NCBI RefSeq assembly: GCF_003574355.1
Contig: NZ_QWLB01000031.1
Coordinates: 1 to 39,087, forward strand
Length of the DNA stretch: 39,087 nucleotides
Reading direction: 5' to 3'
From: Meiothermus granaticius NBRC 107808
Lineage (GTDB): Bacteria > Deinococcota > Deinococci > Deinococcales > Thermaceae
Part shown: positions 8,701-17,081 of the stretch, one piece after another
Layout: each line of letters begins with the position of its first letter
Position numbering within the stretch: the stretch's first letter is position 1
Translations under genes and position numbers: made by a program
Notes under the pieces: generated by a model
What the model saw: only the letters and a program-made list of their open reading frames with translations
What the model was told of the DNA's origin: nothing
The model's database searches: none

Positions 8701-11700
8701 TGGTCGTGGGTGAACACCGTGCGCAGGGTGCGGTCTTTGGCTTGGGGTTGGTGCTGTTGATGGGGGTTTGGATCCGCCAGGTAAGGCATGCGCCCCTGGG
8801 TGATCAGGGGATCGGCGAACCAGCGCTGCACTGTGGTTTGGAAGGCCTTCTTCTTCCATAGGGTTTTTTGGATGGCCCCAGGATCGCCCCGGCAAGGGGC
8901 ATCCAAAGGCAGCGTCCGCCGGGTATGGCCTACCCAGGCCCCGCCGGTTCGGTTGGCCGCGCATTTGCGCTCATGGACGGCCTCTGGAGCGAAGGTGCCA
9001 TCTTCGTAGTTGAAGCCGTTGGCCGAGCCATCCGAGGCCAGGACGTCAAACTTCACCAAATGAATGTGCTGCCCAATGGTGTCGGTTGGGGTTTTGACCT
9101 GGAAGTCGTCGCGATGCAGTTCCTTGGGGACGCGGTTGGTGTGGAAAAAGCTCACACATTCCCCCGACTCGGCGCGGAAGAAGAACGGCTCCTGATCGGC
9201 CCGGCGCTTGCCCTCCACCGCCTCGGCGTAGTCCGAGAGCACATTGATGCGGGCCTGGGGGTCGTGCCAGCCAGCCTTGTTCACCACCAGCTCGAGCTGC
9301 ACCACCGAGACCTGGTACTGCCGGAAGCCCCTGAGCGCTGGATCGGCGAAGTAGTCCTTGCGCGCCCAGGGATCTATGGTTTTGAGGGCCTTGAGTCCAT
9401 CCTCAGGCCGGTAGATCACCGGGTTGGCTTCGTCGCTGCCAGGGGCCCCGCAGGGGTCGGCGAAGGGGGCCCCCGGTTTGGGCGGAGCCCCGTTCACGCT
9501 GAACAGGGACTGCTCCGGCGTGTTGGCCTGGGGCATGGCATAGCCGGCGCTCCAGCCTGAGCGGGGTTGGCCATTCACCTGCCGGAGCACGCGGCCATCC
9601 GCCGCTTGCAGGGTGAGCCGGATGGGGGCCCCCTCCAGTGGGCTTCCCGCGAGCCGTCCGCCGGCGTGAAAGAGCATAGCCCGGCGCTCGAGGGGCTCCC
9701 CCAGGTTGTCCAGCAGTTGAATACGGGCGGTCTCGAGCTCCGCCGACATATCGGCCAGGGCCAGGGCCCGCGCCAGGGCCGCCGTTCCCCGCTTTACGGG
9801 GTCGGTGCGGTGGAGGGACTTCACCTGCTCCGCGCTCAGGCCCGCCAGACCGCGCTCACCGCCCAATACCAGGTGGCGGGGTAGCCCGGCATCGCTGAAG
9901 CCCCCATCCTCGTACCTGAAGTCCAGGGGCGGCTGGGGAGCCCGGTGACCGGCCCGGCCAGGGATGTAGAAGGGATAGCCTGGGAAGCCCTCGGGGCCGT
10001 AGGTGGGCAGGGGGGGCAGGGCCTGCTCGGGCAAGGGTACCAGGGCGGGGATGGGGGTCCCGGGCCCTCGTTGCCCGGTGTAGGGATCGGTACCGGGCCG
10101 GGCTGAGCCGCCCAGGGGGGCCAGCGAAAGGCCGGGTCGGGATTGGCCGTCCGGCAGGGTACGACTTCCATCCTCGAGCACGTCGTGCACCCGCCACAGC
10201 GACCACATCCCCTGGGCGAAGTGGGGGTAAAGGTGGCAGTGGAAGATGGAATCGCCGGGGGTGCGGTTGCGGTTGCCTGAGCCCTGCGCCTGGTGATGAT
10301 CGGTCTGGCCCCAGCCCTTCAGACCCCCGTGGTAGATGCCGTAGCTGAACCCTTGTAGGGGGGCGATGGTCTGAGAGTCGAGGTAGGTGCCCACGTTCTC
10401 GTTGCCGGTGGAGAGCCACTGGTGGGCGTGCAGGTGGAAGACGTGGGTCTCTTTGGGCCCGGCGTGCAGGTTGCGAAACTCCACCCGGTCGTTGAGGTAG
10501 CTGTGATAGACGTTGGCTGGATCCTCTGGGTACTGCTCTAGGAGGGCCGGGTCGCCATTGGCCCAGCTTTGCAGGAAGAACTCCTCGTAGAAACAGTCCA
10601 CGCACCGGGCTGAAGGCCCAATCCCTTTGCGGTTGGCGATCAGGATGCTGCCCATCCCGCTCGCGCCATAGTTGATGGCGAAGCCGTCGCGCACCCCGGC
10701 CAGTTGAGGAAAGCGCGCCAACTCAGTGAAAGCATCGGCGTAGAAGGTCTTGAGCTCATCGTGGAAGACCGCGGTGAACTCGCGGAAGGCGGGGGGGTTT
10801 CCCTTGAGGCGTGCCGCTACCGACTGCTGCTCAGCCGCGGTCCGGGCCAGCCGCCCTTCCCAGATCACTGCGGTGACATCGCCGTAGACCAGCTCGAGGC
10901 ATTCCCGGCTGGCCCCCCGGTAGCTACAGCTCCCGGGGCGGGTCAGGCGCAACACAGGGTCGCCGGCTCGGATGCCCCGGCGGGGGTCGGGAGCGGGGTG
11001 CAGGGCCTCGTAGTTCAGCGCTTTTGGGCGTAGGGCCGGCCCGCCATCCAGAGGGTTGGGGGCGGGTCTCCAGGCCTGGTCTAGATCCCCGGCGGTAACT
11101 TGGCTGCGGTACCAGGCGCTGTGCTGAGGCTCCACATTCACGGTGCCGAAAAGCCCATGCACCAGGCTGCCCCCATCTCCCTCGCCCCCTGCAGGGGCGG
11201 CTTGGCTGAAAAAGAGGTGGGTGGGCAGCTTGGCCCCAGCCGCCAGATAGGCCGAGCCCAGATGGGTAGGGTCGGGCTGGGGCAGGGGAATCCGCCAGTA
11301 GCAGGTCACCCGCCCTCCTGGCGGAAGGGCCGCCAGGCCGGTACAGCGTGGCTCGAGACCGCTCGGTTCCCCCCGCTCGTTGACGCTTTGCAAGCCCGGA
11401 ATCATCAGGTTAACCAGCCGGGTGCGGGGCCAGTTGGCGCTTTGCTCCCCACGGGTGGGCTCCCTGAGCAGGTTGCTGTAGGGGCTGGGCTTGCCAGGAA
11501 TCGGGCGGCAGCGGCTGAGGTCGGGCGGGGTCGGGCTCAACCAGTTTTCCAGGGTGATCTCGAGGATGTCCCCCTGATTGGCTCGGATTGCCAGCGGGCG
11601 GGGCCGCACCCCGGGCTTGAGCCGGGCGTAACCTGGGCACATCAGCCCCGGTACCCGCTCGCTCTTCCCCCCTGGAATGCGCTCAACCTGGTGCTTAAGC

Positions 11701-11846
11701 GCGTAGATCATGCCGTAGGGGTTCACTGAGCCAAAGCGGTTGTAGAAGAGGGGCTCCTCCAGGGCCACCACCTCCACCCGCACGACCCGGGGCTGGGCAA
11801 GACCAAATCCCAACACCACCAGCAGGGCTCCAAACAAGCGCCACAC
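5760..11846 (-). CDS. Giant secreted multicopper oxidase (about 2028 aa)
   Basis: The start is GTG at 11846, six nt after AGGAGG. It gives a clean signal peptide (MWRLFGALLVVLGFGLAQ), so the protein is exported. Repeated cupredoxin-like segments end in strings such as HGLFGTVNVEP, QHGFYSALLVEP and HGLLGMVVVEP. Copper motifs are recognisable: HVFHLH (468-473, motif C), HCHLYPHFAQGM (536-547, motif D with the type 1 ligands H-C-H-M), HIH (927-929, likely motif A) and HDH (1047-1049, likely motif B). Laccases carry A-B before C-D and are about 500 aa, so this protein is four times larger with the order reversed. Size and order recall the large MnxG/McoA/MofA-type oxidases linked to Mn(II) oxidation. 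The substrate is not known. It follows the 209-aa gene by 10 nt. Confidence 0.85.
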   Translation of the reverse strand: MWRLFGALLVVLGFGLAQPRVVRVEVVALEEPLFYNRFGSVNPYGMIYALKHQVERIPGGKSERVPGLMCPGYARLKPGVRPRPLAIRANQGDILEITLENWLSPTPPDLSRCRPIPGKPSPYSNLLREPTRGEQSANWPRTRLVNLMIPGLQSVNERGEPSGLEPRCTGLAALPPGGRVTCYWRIPLPQPDPTHLGSAYLAAGAKLPTHLFFSQAAPAGGEGDGGSLVHGLFGTVNVEPQHSAWYRSQVTAGDLDQAWRPAPNPLDGGPALRPKALNYEALHPAPDPRRGIRAGDPVLRLTRPGSCSYRGASRECLELVYGDVTAVIWEGRLARTAAEQQSVAARLKGNPPAFREFTAVFHDELKTFYADAFTELARFPQLAGVRDGFAINYGASGMGSILIANRKGIGPSARCVDCFYEEFFLQSWANGDPALLEQYPEDPANVYHSYLNDRVEFRNLHAGPKETHVFHLHAHQWLSTGNENVGTYLDSQTIAPLQGFSYGIYHGGLKGWGQTDHHQAQGSGNRNRTPGDSIFHCHLYPHFAQGMWSLWRVHDVLEDGSRTLPDGQSRPGLSLAPLGGSARPGTDPYTGQRGPGTPIPALVPLPEQALPPLPTYGPEGFPGYPFYIPGRAGHRAPQPPLDFRYEDGGFSDAGLPRHLVLGGERGLAGLSAEQVKSLHRTDPVKRGTAALARALALADMSAELETARIQLLDNLGEPLERRAMLFHAGGRLAGSPLEGAPIRLTLQAADGRVLRQVNGQPRSGWSAGYAMPQANTPEQSLFSVNGAPPKPGAPFADPCGAPGSDEANPVIYRPEDGLKALKTIDPWARKDYFADPALRGFRQYQVSVVQLELVVNKAGWHDPQARINVLSDYAEAVEGKRRADQEPFFFRAESGECVSFFHTNRVPKELHRDDFQVKTPTDTIGQHIHLVKFDVLASDGSANGFNYEDGTFAPEAVHERKCAANRTGGAWVGHTRRTLPLDAPCRGDPGAIQKTLWKKKAFQTTVQRWFADPLITQGRMPYLADPNPHQQHQPQAKDRTLRTVFTHDHFAPSSIQQHGFYSALLVEPAGTQWQASDRGQNREHVEKAARNMQAFHLDPTRLPSLGREPLPLTEPIPLQKAPLQEQPIGSRALITGALDDQTHPDHREFALAVADFALLYDYSANPRPQQGLHRLLCEAEPRFSLGCRQAYPELARTPRGELPGQTLNRPFDRALVQTLEREAQALWQKHGAPVAPPEKPEAISTDHHDPYLINYRHEPLALRLGHVRPGQSAKAAFEPELTRCGAALGPENLRQERSWRHLRAGRFGDPAFVFSTPFHGDPCTPLLEAYEGEQVQIRLIQGAQEVQHMFALEGLHWKRVVDLDLRGELAEPPPGSPADAAYLERWRRYLGWLASRDNPEGRIAAQEIGISEHFEMQLPAFSNVDAGLGALDYLYHFGTLDALWNGAWGLLRTYNGTTALDPSRCANFGPEELLTWRQVLFKPALAALCRDTEGGRPTIGQRLIPLPRNPQGRLQLTNGGRFGLLNPEGLPCTESTPFGAVAVRVERLQRLLNKPGLNLYDRASGLLDPDALVMLPLHPAQYAKLRSDPSWPTLEAALREQYANLERLEPFVLRVNAGECAALEVYNALLGPGDEAFRLPEQSGLPSRSDSRPQAFNQQRPSFLPDRVGDAELPRIVPLNVPGNHLNPLNLRPSSEIAFSIPVVYTRPGSHMVGVNTRRWVDNAWPRGANSNVLGSFRLEFYAGLLEQGRGLRDTNGQPICGPEETCLRAVPYAFGALPIKPLGDVLGHGVHGLLGMVVVEPQQAIVLNPQNRRVPLAERHLQGLSAQVLYPGPGGWRSFRELALVYQDGLNLHQARPDGRTTPLPDCRVCDDSYDLGEKGLNYRSAPLWARLNPSLGPLTDLNTQSLPPGFFRPAYKPLPTSTFVANPGEQLVLRVVQPVGRARQRTLVLSGYGYEDMLPEFGSPHSALVSVGKGLSAWLQEPAYSGCFLYRDGPTLMLSSGVWGLLVVRNPDGSLPWCAQSRPQNP

Positions 11847-11856
11847 ACCGCACCTC

Positions 11857-12486
11857 CTAGAGAAGCTGGATGTTGTCCAGAAGTAGGCTCGAGGGCCAGG
11901 CCAGGGCCTCAGCGCTGCCCGGCAGACCAACCTTACCGTTGCACACCACCCAGCGAACGTCCCCACTGAAGTCTTGGGCAAAGGGGTAGACGAACTGCAC
12001 CCACTCCCGGCTCTGGGTGGGCTTACCGGGGTTAAGGCGCTCCAGCATCTGGATGTCGCAGATCAGAACCCGTTCCGGGGCAGCCCCTGGGGGACGCAGC
12101 TCGAGCAGGGCAAAGTCGTTGCAGTCCAGCGAGTCACAGCCGATAAACACATACCAGAAGCAGAGCTGCTGACCCCTTTGAGCCACCACCTGGGGGCATT
12201 CCAGATAGGCCCCGTCACCAGCAAAGGTAAGGGTGCCATCCCGATTGGGAATCTGTAGGCCACCCCCATCCCAGGCCGGGGCCAGATGCCTGCTTTGGGT
12301 GCGGGTTCCGTCGGTGCTGTCGGCGCTCCAAGGGTCGTCAATGTAGGCCATGTATGGGCTCGAGAAGGGAAGGTATTTGCGGTTCACCAACCCCCGAAGC
12401 TCCTGGGCCACCCCCACCCGCCCCTGGTGGGTGTAGCCGCTCAAATCCCCCTTTTGGAAATTCCAATTATCCGCAGGAATAGCCAT
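11857..12486 (-). CDS. Protein of unknown function, co-transcribed with the giant oxidase
   Basis: The 209-aa product is not a family I recognise. It starts MAIPADNWNFQKGDLSGYTH, which resembles the opening strand of carbohydrate-binding-like jelly-roll domains (NWxFxxGDLxGW). It ends in ALAWPSSLLLDNIQLL, also typical of such beta-sandwich folds. Six Cys residues are present, including CDSLDC. No signal peptide is visible, which is odd for a partner of a secreted enzyme. The ATG has AAGGGGGTGATGT upstream, and the oxidase GTG follows the stop after only 10 nt, so the two are one operon. A role as partner or accessory of the oxidase is inference from position only. Confidence 0.75.
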   Translation of the reverse strand: MAIPADNWNFQKGDLSGYTHQGRVGVAQELRGLVNRKYLPFSSPYMAYIDDPWSADSTDGTRTQSRHLAPAWDGGGLQIPNRDGTLTFAGDGAYLECPQVVAQRGQQLCFWYVFIGCDSLDCNDFALLELRPPGAAPERVLICDIQMLERLNPGKPTQSREWVQFVYPFAQDFSGDVRWVVCNGKVGLPGSAEALAWPSSLLLDNIQLL

Positions 12487-12548
12487 ACATCACCCCCTTG
12501 CCATGCGCCTCGAGCCGTTTGGAGATGGGGGTTAGGTTAACAAACCGG

Positions 12549-12566
12549 GCGTTACAAATGCGTTAC
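12549..12566. promoter_or_regulatory. Direct heptamer repeats upstream of the oxidase operon
   Basis: GCGTTAC occurs twice with an 11-nt period (12549-12555 and 12560-12566), separated by AAAT. On the minus strand they lie about 65-80 nt upstream of the 209-aa gene, where an activator or repressor would act. An 11-nt period places both copies on one face of the helix, as in OmpR/PhoB-type operators. No clear -35/-10 pair was identified beside them. Confidence 0.3.
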
Positions 12567-12590
12567 GCGTGGAAACCCCCAGCAGCTCAC

Positions 12591-12639
12591 AGAAAACCCC
12601 CCGTTCGCTGCCCTGATTCTGGGATGGGCGAACGGGGGG
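12591..12639 (-). terminator. Rho-independent terminator of the TAXI gene
   Basis: A perfect 12-bp stem is formed by CCCCCCGTTCGC (12597-12608) and GCGAACGGGGGG (12628-12639). Read on the minus strand it is followed by TTTTCT. It stands just after the TAXI gene stop and insulates it from the oxidase operon. Confidence 0.85.
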
Positions 12640-12656
12640 CTGGGGGCTAGGGGGTG

Positions 12657-13607
12657 CTACTTGATCAGGCCCTTTTCCTTCCAGTACTTCTCTGCACCGG
12701 GATGCAGCGGCACCGGCAGGTTTTTGACCGCTTTTTGCGGGCTGAAGTAGCGCTCGAGGTTGGGGTGGATTTTCTTGAAGTTGGCCTCGTTGTCGAAGGT
12801 GGCCTTCATGATTTTGTAGACGGTATCGGTATTGAGGCTCTCTGAGGTCAGCAAGATCGAAAGCACTGCCACCGTGGGGGTGGTGACGTCAATGCCCTTA
12901 TAGGTACCGCCGGGGATGTTGAACGAGGTGTAGAAGGGATATTTTTGGGCAATGGCCTTGATCTCGGCAAAGTCTACGGGGATGATGCGCAGCTTGATGG
13001 TCTGGGCGGCTTGCTGGATGGCGGAGGCCCCTAAGCCCACGGTGTAGAACATCGCGTCGGCCTTGCCATCTTGCAGCAGCGCCACCCCCTGCGAGGCCGA
13101 GACCCGGATGGTCTGGCCCAGATCGTCAAAGTTCAACTTGTAGGCCTCGAGGATCTGCCGGGCGTTGGCCTCGGTGCCGGAGCCCACATCCCCCACCACC
13201 ACCTTTTTGCCCTTGAGGTCACCGATCTTGTTGATGCCAGAGTCGGCCCGGGCGATCACATGCACCACCTCAGGGTATAAAGCGGCCATGGCCCGCAGGC
13301 TCTTGACCGGCTTGCCGTCAAAGGCTGGAAGGCCGGTGCCGTTGTAGGCGTAGTAGGCGATGTCGTTTTGGGCTAGGGCCATCTGAAGCTCGCCGGTCCC
13401 CAGGGCGTTGATGTTGAAGACGCTGCCACCGGTGCTGCGGGCATTGGCCCGGATGCCGATGTTGGCATCGTTGATCAACTTGGCGATCCCGGTGCCGATG
13501 GGGAAATAGACCCCGGTGGTGCTGCCGGTTCCGATGGTCACGAACTCCTGGGCCTGGGCAAAAATCCCCAAGAGTAAAACGCTTAGTGCGATCAGGCTTT
13601 TTTTCAC
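12657..13607 (-). CDS. TAXI-family TRAP transporter solute-binding protein
   Basis: The 316-aa exported protein has the signal peptide MKKSLIALSVLLLGIFAQAQ, then FVTIGTGSTTGVYFPIGTGI, the family signature, and ARSTGGSVFNINALGTGELQ, which follow the usual TAXI pattern. TAXI proteins bind a solute (often a carboxylate or amino acid) in the periplasm and pass it to a fused DctQM-type TRAP permease. No permease gene is in this window, so it is an orphan here. The start is GTG at 13607, with AGGAGGT five nt upstream. A promoter and a terminator bracket it as a single-gene unit. Confidence 0.9.
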   Translation of the reverse strand: MKKSLIALSVLLLGIFAQAQEFVTIGTGSTTGVYFPIGTGIAKLINDANIGIRANARSTGGSVFNINALGTGELQMALAQNDIAYYAYNGTGLPAFDGKPVKSLRAMAALYPEVVHVIARADSGINKIGDLKGKKVVVGDVGSGTEANARQILEAYKLNFDDLGQTIRVSASQGVALLQDGKADAMFYTVGLGASAIQQAAQTIKLRIIPVDFAEIKAIAQKYPFYTSFNIPGGTYKGIDVTTPTVAVLSILLTSESLNTDTVYKIMKATFDNEANFKKIHPNLERYFSPQKAVKNLPVPLHPGAEKYWKEKGLIK

Positions 13608-13647
13608 TCACTACCTCCTTTGATGGGCGGGCTTGAGGGCTGGGCTG

Positions 13648-13676
13648 ATTATTGCCGAGCCAGGGCCAATCGTCAA
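13648..13676 (-). promoter_or_regulatory. Sigma-A-type promoter of the TAXI gene
   Basis: On the minus strand TTGACG (13671-13676) and AATAAT (13648-13653) are separated by exactly 17 nt, each matching the consensus at five of six positions. The predicted transcript start is about 34 nt before the GTG, leaving room for the AGGAGGT site. Confidence 0.75.
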
Positions 13677-13707
13677 TGAAGGGTCAGGTGGGGTAGGCTC
13701 TAAGCGG

Positions 13708-14934
13708 ATGAGGGTGAGGCTACGCATCGAGAAATGGGTTGGAGGGGGGCAGGGACTGGCCCGCACGGAGGGAAAAGTGGCCCTGGTGCGGGGGGGGTTG
13801 CCTGGGGAGCTGGTCGAGGCCGAGGTGGTGGAGCGCAAGAACCACCTCGAGGGTCAGGTGGTACGCCTGCTCGAGCCCCATCCCCAGCGATACACCGCCT
13901 ACTTACCCCCATCGGCGGATCTCCCCTTGGAATACCCCCAGCAGCTTCCCCTCAAGCAGGGTTTGGTGCAGGAAGCCCTGGAGCGGATCGGTAAGCTCGA
14001 GTTCGCCCTTGCCCCCATTCAGGCTTCCCCAGAGGCCCTTCACTACCGCACGGCCGCGCAGTATGCCCTGCACCCGCTGGGGGGGCTGGCCTATCGCCAG
14101 CCCCGCAGCGAGGAGTTGGTGCGGATCCCGGAAGACCCGCTGATCGCGCCGCCGCTGCTGGAGACCTTTCGCTTGCTCTCGAGCTGGCCCCTGGCCAATG
14201 CGCTGGAGGTGGTGGTGCGGGGTAGCCTCTACGAAAACCGGACCCAGGTTGGGTTTGTGGGCGGAGAACCCCGCTTTTTTCAGCGCACCGCCCAGGCCCT
14301 GGTCCAGGAGGGGGTTGCTGGGGTGGTCTGGGCCGAGGCCAGCCCCAAGGGGCGTTTTCGCGGGAGGATGCGGGCCCTAGCCGGAGAGACCAGGCTGCTG
14401 GAGGACTTTGGTGGAGTGCTCTCGAGCGTGAGCGTGGGGAGCTTTGCCCAGGTCAACCCCAAAGCGGCGGGGCTTCTGTTTCAGGAGGCCGCTCAGATCG
14501 TGGGGGTAGGGGAGCGCGCGCTCGAGCTCTACGCTGGAAGTGGGGTGCTGAGCTTGCACCTGGCTTCGCGCTTCCACCAGATTTTCGCCATTGAGATCAA
14601 CCGCGAGGCGGTTGGGCGCGGCGAGACCGACGCGGCTCGCCTGGGGGCCCAGAACATCGTTTTTAAGCGGGAGGATGCCCGAATTTTCGCCCGATTCCTG
14701 CCGGCGGAGCTGGTGATGGTGGACCCACCACGGGCGGGTTTGTCCGAGGAGGTGCTCCAGGGGTTGCTCGAGCATCGCCCCCAGGGGATCCTCTACATAG
14801 CCTGCGACCCCGCGACCTGGGCCCGGGATCTGGGAAAGCTGGTACGGGGGGGATATACGTTGGTCTTCGCCCGGCCCTACGATTTCTACCCCTTTACCCA
14901 CCATGTCGAGGTGCTCAGCCTGCTCCGGCGCTAG
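13708..14934 (+). CDS. TrmA/RlmD-like RNA (uracil-5-)-methyltransferase
   Basis: The 408-aa protein has an N-terminal TRAM domain (about 1-58) and a C-terminal Rossmann methyltransferase. [15 protein letters not shown] (273-287) binds S-adenosylmethionine, VMVDPPRAG (336-344) is motif IV, and [11 protein letters not shown] (364-374) carries the catalytic Cys366. Cys366 is the only cysteine I find, so the iron-sulfur cluster of classical RlmD is absent. The substrate is probably 23S rRNA, because Thermus makes tRNA m5U54 with the folate enzyme TrmFO. That step is inference. The ATG at 13708 starts the TRAM domain, and the open frame upstream is rejected. TAGGCT lies 8 nt before the ATG and no good Shine-Dalgarno is seen. 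Confidence 0.85.
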   Translation: MRVRLRIEKWVGGGQGLARTEGKVALVRGGLPGELVEAEVVERKNHLEGQVVRLLEPHPQRYTAYLPPSADLPLEYPQQLPLKQGLVQEALERIGKLEFALAPIQASPEALHYRTAAQYALHPLGGLAYRQPRSEELVRIPEDPLIAPPLLETFRLLSSWPLANALEVVVRGSLYENRTQVGFVGGEPRFFQRTAQALVQEGVAGVVWAEASPKGRFRGRMRALAGETRLLEDFGGVLSSVSVGSFAQVNPKAAGLLFQEAAQIVGVGERALELYAGSGVLSLHLASRFHQIFAIEINREAVGRGETDAARLGAQNIVFKREDARIFARFLPAELVMVDPPRAGLSEEVLQGLLEHRPQGILYIACDPATWARDLGKLVRGGYTLVFARPYDFYPFTHHVEVLSLLRR

Positions 14935-14985
14935 AACCCCGGCGGTGGTTTGACGTTTGGCCCGCGACATACGAGGATAGGGTTT

Positions 14986-15753
14986 GTGTTAGCCAAGCGC
15001 ATCATCCCCTGCCTGGACGTGCATGCTGGGCGCGTGGTCAAGGGGATCAACTTCGTCAACCTCAAGGATGCCGGGGACCCCGTGGAAGCGGCCCAAGCCT
15101 ACAATCGGGCTGGGGCCGACGAGCTGGTGTTTTTGGACATCGGCGCGACCCACGAGGAGCGCCCCATCCTCTTAGAGATCGCCGCCCAGGTGGCCGAGCA
15201 GGTTTTTATCCCCTTTACCGTGGGGGGTGGGATTCGTTCGCTGGAGGATGCTCGGGCGCTGCTGCGGGCGGGGGCTGACAAGGTCTCGGTAAACTCGGCG
15301 GCGGTCCAGCATCCGGAACTAATTCGCGAGCTGGCCGATCACTTTGGCAACCAGGCGGTGGTCTTGGCGATTGACGCGCGCCGGGCTGGCCGGGGCTGGG
15401 AGGTCTATGTGGCTGGAGGGCGTACCCCCACCGGCCTTGATGCGGTGGGGTGGGCGGTGCGCGGAGCCGAGCTGGGGGCCGGCGAGATTCTGCTGACTAG
15501 CATGGACAAAGACGGCACCAAGGATGGGTACGACCTCGAGCTGACCGCGGCGGTGGCCCAGGCTGTGGGGGTTCCGGTGATCGCTTCGGGGGGGGCGGGG
15601 CAGAAGGAACACTTTGCCCAGGTCCTCACCGAGGGGCTGGCCGATGCCGCCTTGGCGGCGAGCGTGTTCCACTTTGGGGAGATTTCAATCCGCGACCTGA
15701 AGGAATACTTGATGGAAGAAGGGGTGCCGGTGCGCCTCGAGGAGTGGGCATGA
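14986..15753 (+). CDS. hisF: Imidazole glycerol phosphate synthase, cyclase subunit
   Basis: The 255-aa TIM-barrel protein starts at GTG (14986), giving [20 protein letters not shown], with the catalytic Asp11 in CLDV. The second catalytic Asp is in VLAIDARR. The phosphate-binding loops VGGGIRS and ASGGAG are present. HisF uses ammonia from HisH to turn PRFAR into IGP and AICAR in histidine synthesis. hisH is not nearby, so the his genes are scattered as in other Thermales. Its TGA overlaps the hisIE ATG (ATGA), so the two are translationally coupled. The upstream GAGGAT serves as ribosome binding site. Confidence 0.97.
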   Translation: MLAKRIIPCLDVHAGRVVKGINFVNLKDAGDPVEAAQAYNRAGADELVFLDIGATHEERPILLEIAAQVAEQVFIPFTVGGGIRSLEDARALLRAGADKVSVNSAAVQHPELIRELADHFGNQAVVLAIDARRAGRGWEVYVAGGRTPTGLDAVGWAVRGAELGAGEILLTSMDKDGTKDGYDLELTAAVAQAVGVPVIASGGAGQKEHFAQVLTEGLADAALAASVFHFGEISIRDLKEYLMEEGVPVRLEEWA

Positions 15754-16367
15754 ACCTAGATCAGGTGCGCTTCGATGAGCGGGGTTTGGTCCCGGTAATC
15801 GTGCAGGATGCGGCCTCGGGCCAGGTTCTAACCCTGGCCTATGCCAACCGCGAAGCCCTCGAGCAAACCCTACAGACCCGCAGGAGCACCTTTTGGAGCC
15901 GCTCGAGAGGGGAGCTGTGGGTTAAGGGGGCCACCTCTGGAAACACCCAGGAGGTGCTCGAGGTGCGGCTCGATTGCGATCAGGATGCGGTGCTCTACCG
16001 GGTGAGGCCCAACGGCCCGGCCTGCCATACCGGGGCGGAGACCTGCTTTCACCACCCAATCACCCCGGAGGCCGCCCCTCCCTTGGGCGAGGTGCTGGAA
16101 AAGGTGTATCACACCATTCGCTCCCGCATGGCCGAGCTCCCTGAGGGGTCCTATGTGGCCAAGCTACACCAGGCTGGGCTGGACCGGGTGCTTAAGAAAA
16201 TTGGGGAGGAAGCGGGGGAGGTGATCCTTGCGGCGAAAAACAGGGATCCCCAGGAGCTGCGCTGGGAGGCCTCGGACTTGCTGTTTCACCTGCTGTTTAC
16301 CCTCGCCGAATGCGAACTATCCCCAGAGGATCTGGCCAAAGCCCTGTGGGAGCGGCACCGCCCTTAG
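15750..16367 (+). CDS. hisIE: Bifunctional phosphoribosyl-AMP cyclohydrolase / phosphoribosyl-ATP pyrophosphatase
   Basis: The 205-aa fusion carries steps 2 and 3 of histidine synthesis. The HisI part (about 1-108) contains [10 protein letters not shown], with Asp75/Asp77/Asp79 and Cys76, and [14 protein letters not shown], with Cys92, His93 and Cys99 for zinc and magnesium binding. The HisE part (about 110-205) contains [15 protein letters not shown] and [10 protein letters not shown]. The ATG overlaps the hisF stop by four nt. A GTG two codons earlier is possible but less likely. It converges with the TMEM175-like gene, overlapping it by 4 nt at the stops. Confidence 0.96.
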   Translation: MNLDQVRFDERGLVPVIVQDAASGQVLTLAYANREALEQTLQTRRSTFWSRSRGELWVKGATSGNTQEVLEVRLDCDQDAVLYRVRPNGPACHTGAETCFHHPITPEAAPPLGEVLEKVYHTIRSRMAELPEGSYVAKLHQAGLDRVLKKIGEEAGEVILAAKNRDPQELRWEASDLLFHLLFTLAECELSPEDLAKALWERHRP

Positions 16368-16999
16368 TTTTGGGGGCTGCTTCGCCCCACCCACCAGAAC
16401 CCGGGCAGCAGGAGCAGCGGGACGAAGTAGGCCAGGTTCAGGTTGAACAGGGCGATGGCCGCGCTCAGGGCAAAGACCACCGGCGTGACCAGCATCCGCA
16501 CCTGATAGCGGCGATGCTCCTGAATTGGAATCTGGGCCTCGAGGAACCCTTTTCTCAGGGCATATCCAAAAAGCACAGCCAGCAGGATCTCGAGGGCTAC
16601 GATGTTGAAGCAGTAGATCCACCAGGCCTCGGGAAGGTCGCCGTGGCTGAGCAGGCCCGTCGAGAAGGGGAGAAGGCTGATAAAGGCCAGAAACAGCAGA
16701 TTTAACCCCAGCACCCGGCGGTCGTAGCGCTCGAGGTGGCGGAAGATGCGGTGGTGGGAGAGCCAGGTTAGGCTGCCAACGTAAAAGGTCAGGGCGAAGA
16801 AGATCAGCCTGGGGATGAGGTGCAGGAGCTCCTGATCGAAAGCGCTGCGGGCCTGGGCCAGGCTCAGCCCATTGGCCAGTTCGGGCACCCGTAGCTCGAG
16901 CACCAACAGCGTCAGGGCAATGGCGAAGATGCCATCGCTCAGGCCCGCAATCCGGGCTTTATCCTCACTGGATTCAAAGGGGTCGGGGGGCTGGGGCAT
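16364..16999 (-). CDS. TMEM175-like (DUF1211) integral membrane protein, putative K+ channel
   Basis: The 211-aa protein begins with a short polar tail and then [20 protein letters not shown] (about residues 15-34), the family's conserved first helix with the R-x3-FSDG-like signature. About six transmembrane segments can be drawn. Bacterial homologues form tetrameric potassium-permeable channels without the usual selectivity filter. Activity here is inferred from the family. The gene diverges from glpX with an 82-nt gap. AGGATGGG upstream of the ATG is a weak ribosome binding site. Confidence 0.85.
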   Translation of the reverse strand: MPQPPDPFESSEDKARIAGLSDGIFAIALTLLVLELRVPELANGLSLAQARSAFDQELLHLIPRLIFFALTFYVGSLTWLSHHRIFRHLERYDRRVLGLNLLFLAFISLLPFSTGLLSHGDLPEAWWIYCFNIVALEILLAVLFGYALRKGFLEAQIPIQEHRRYQVRMLVTPVVFALSAAIALFNLNLAYFVPLLLLPGFWWVGRSSPQN

Positions 17000-17069
17000 G
17001 ATCTAGGGCCCATCCTAACCCTTTCCCTCGGGAAGGGGCTACGGCACCGCTTGGGCCGGTCTGATCTGC

Positions 17070-17081
17070 TAAGCTCGAGAC
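17070..17081 (+). promoter_or_regulatory. Likely leaderless promoter of glpX
   Basis: TAAGCT (17070-17075) fits the TAnnnT -10 box and is followed by exactly 6 nt before the glpX ATG. No Shine-Dalgarno sequence is present. This is the geometry of leaderless mRNAs, which are common in Deinococcota. No good -35 box is visible. Confidence 0.45.

Noticed and set aside
11847-11981. Longer oxidase starting at 11981
   Set aside because: It would overlap the 209-aa gene and bury the signal peptide. GTG 11846 follows AGGAGG directly.
12487-12656. Mobile element or CRISPR-like repeat near the GCGTTAC copies
   Set aside because: There are only two copies of a 7-mer, no transposase, no long repeats and no target duplication.
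13633-13707. N-terminal extension of the RNA methyltransferase
   Set aside because: It covers the promoter of the divergent TAXI gene, and the TRAM domain begins at ATG 13708.
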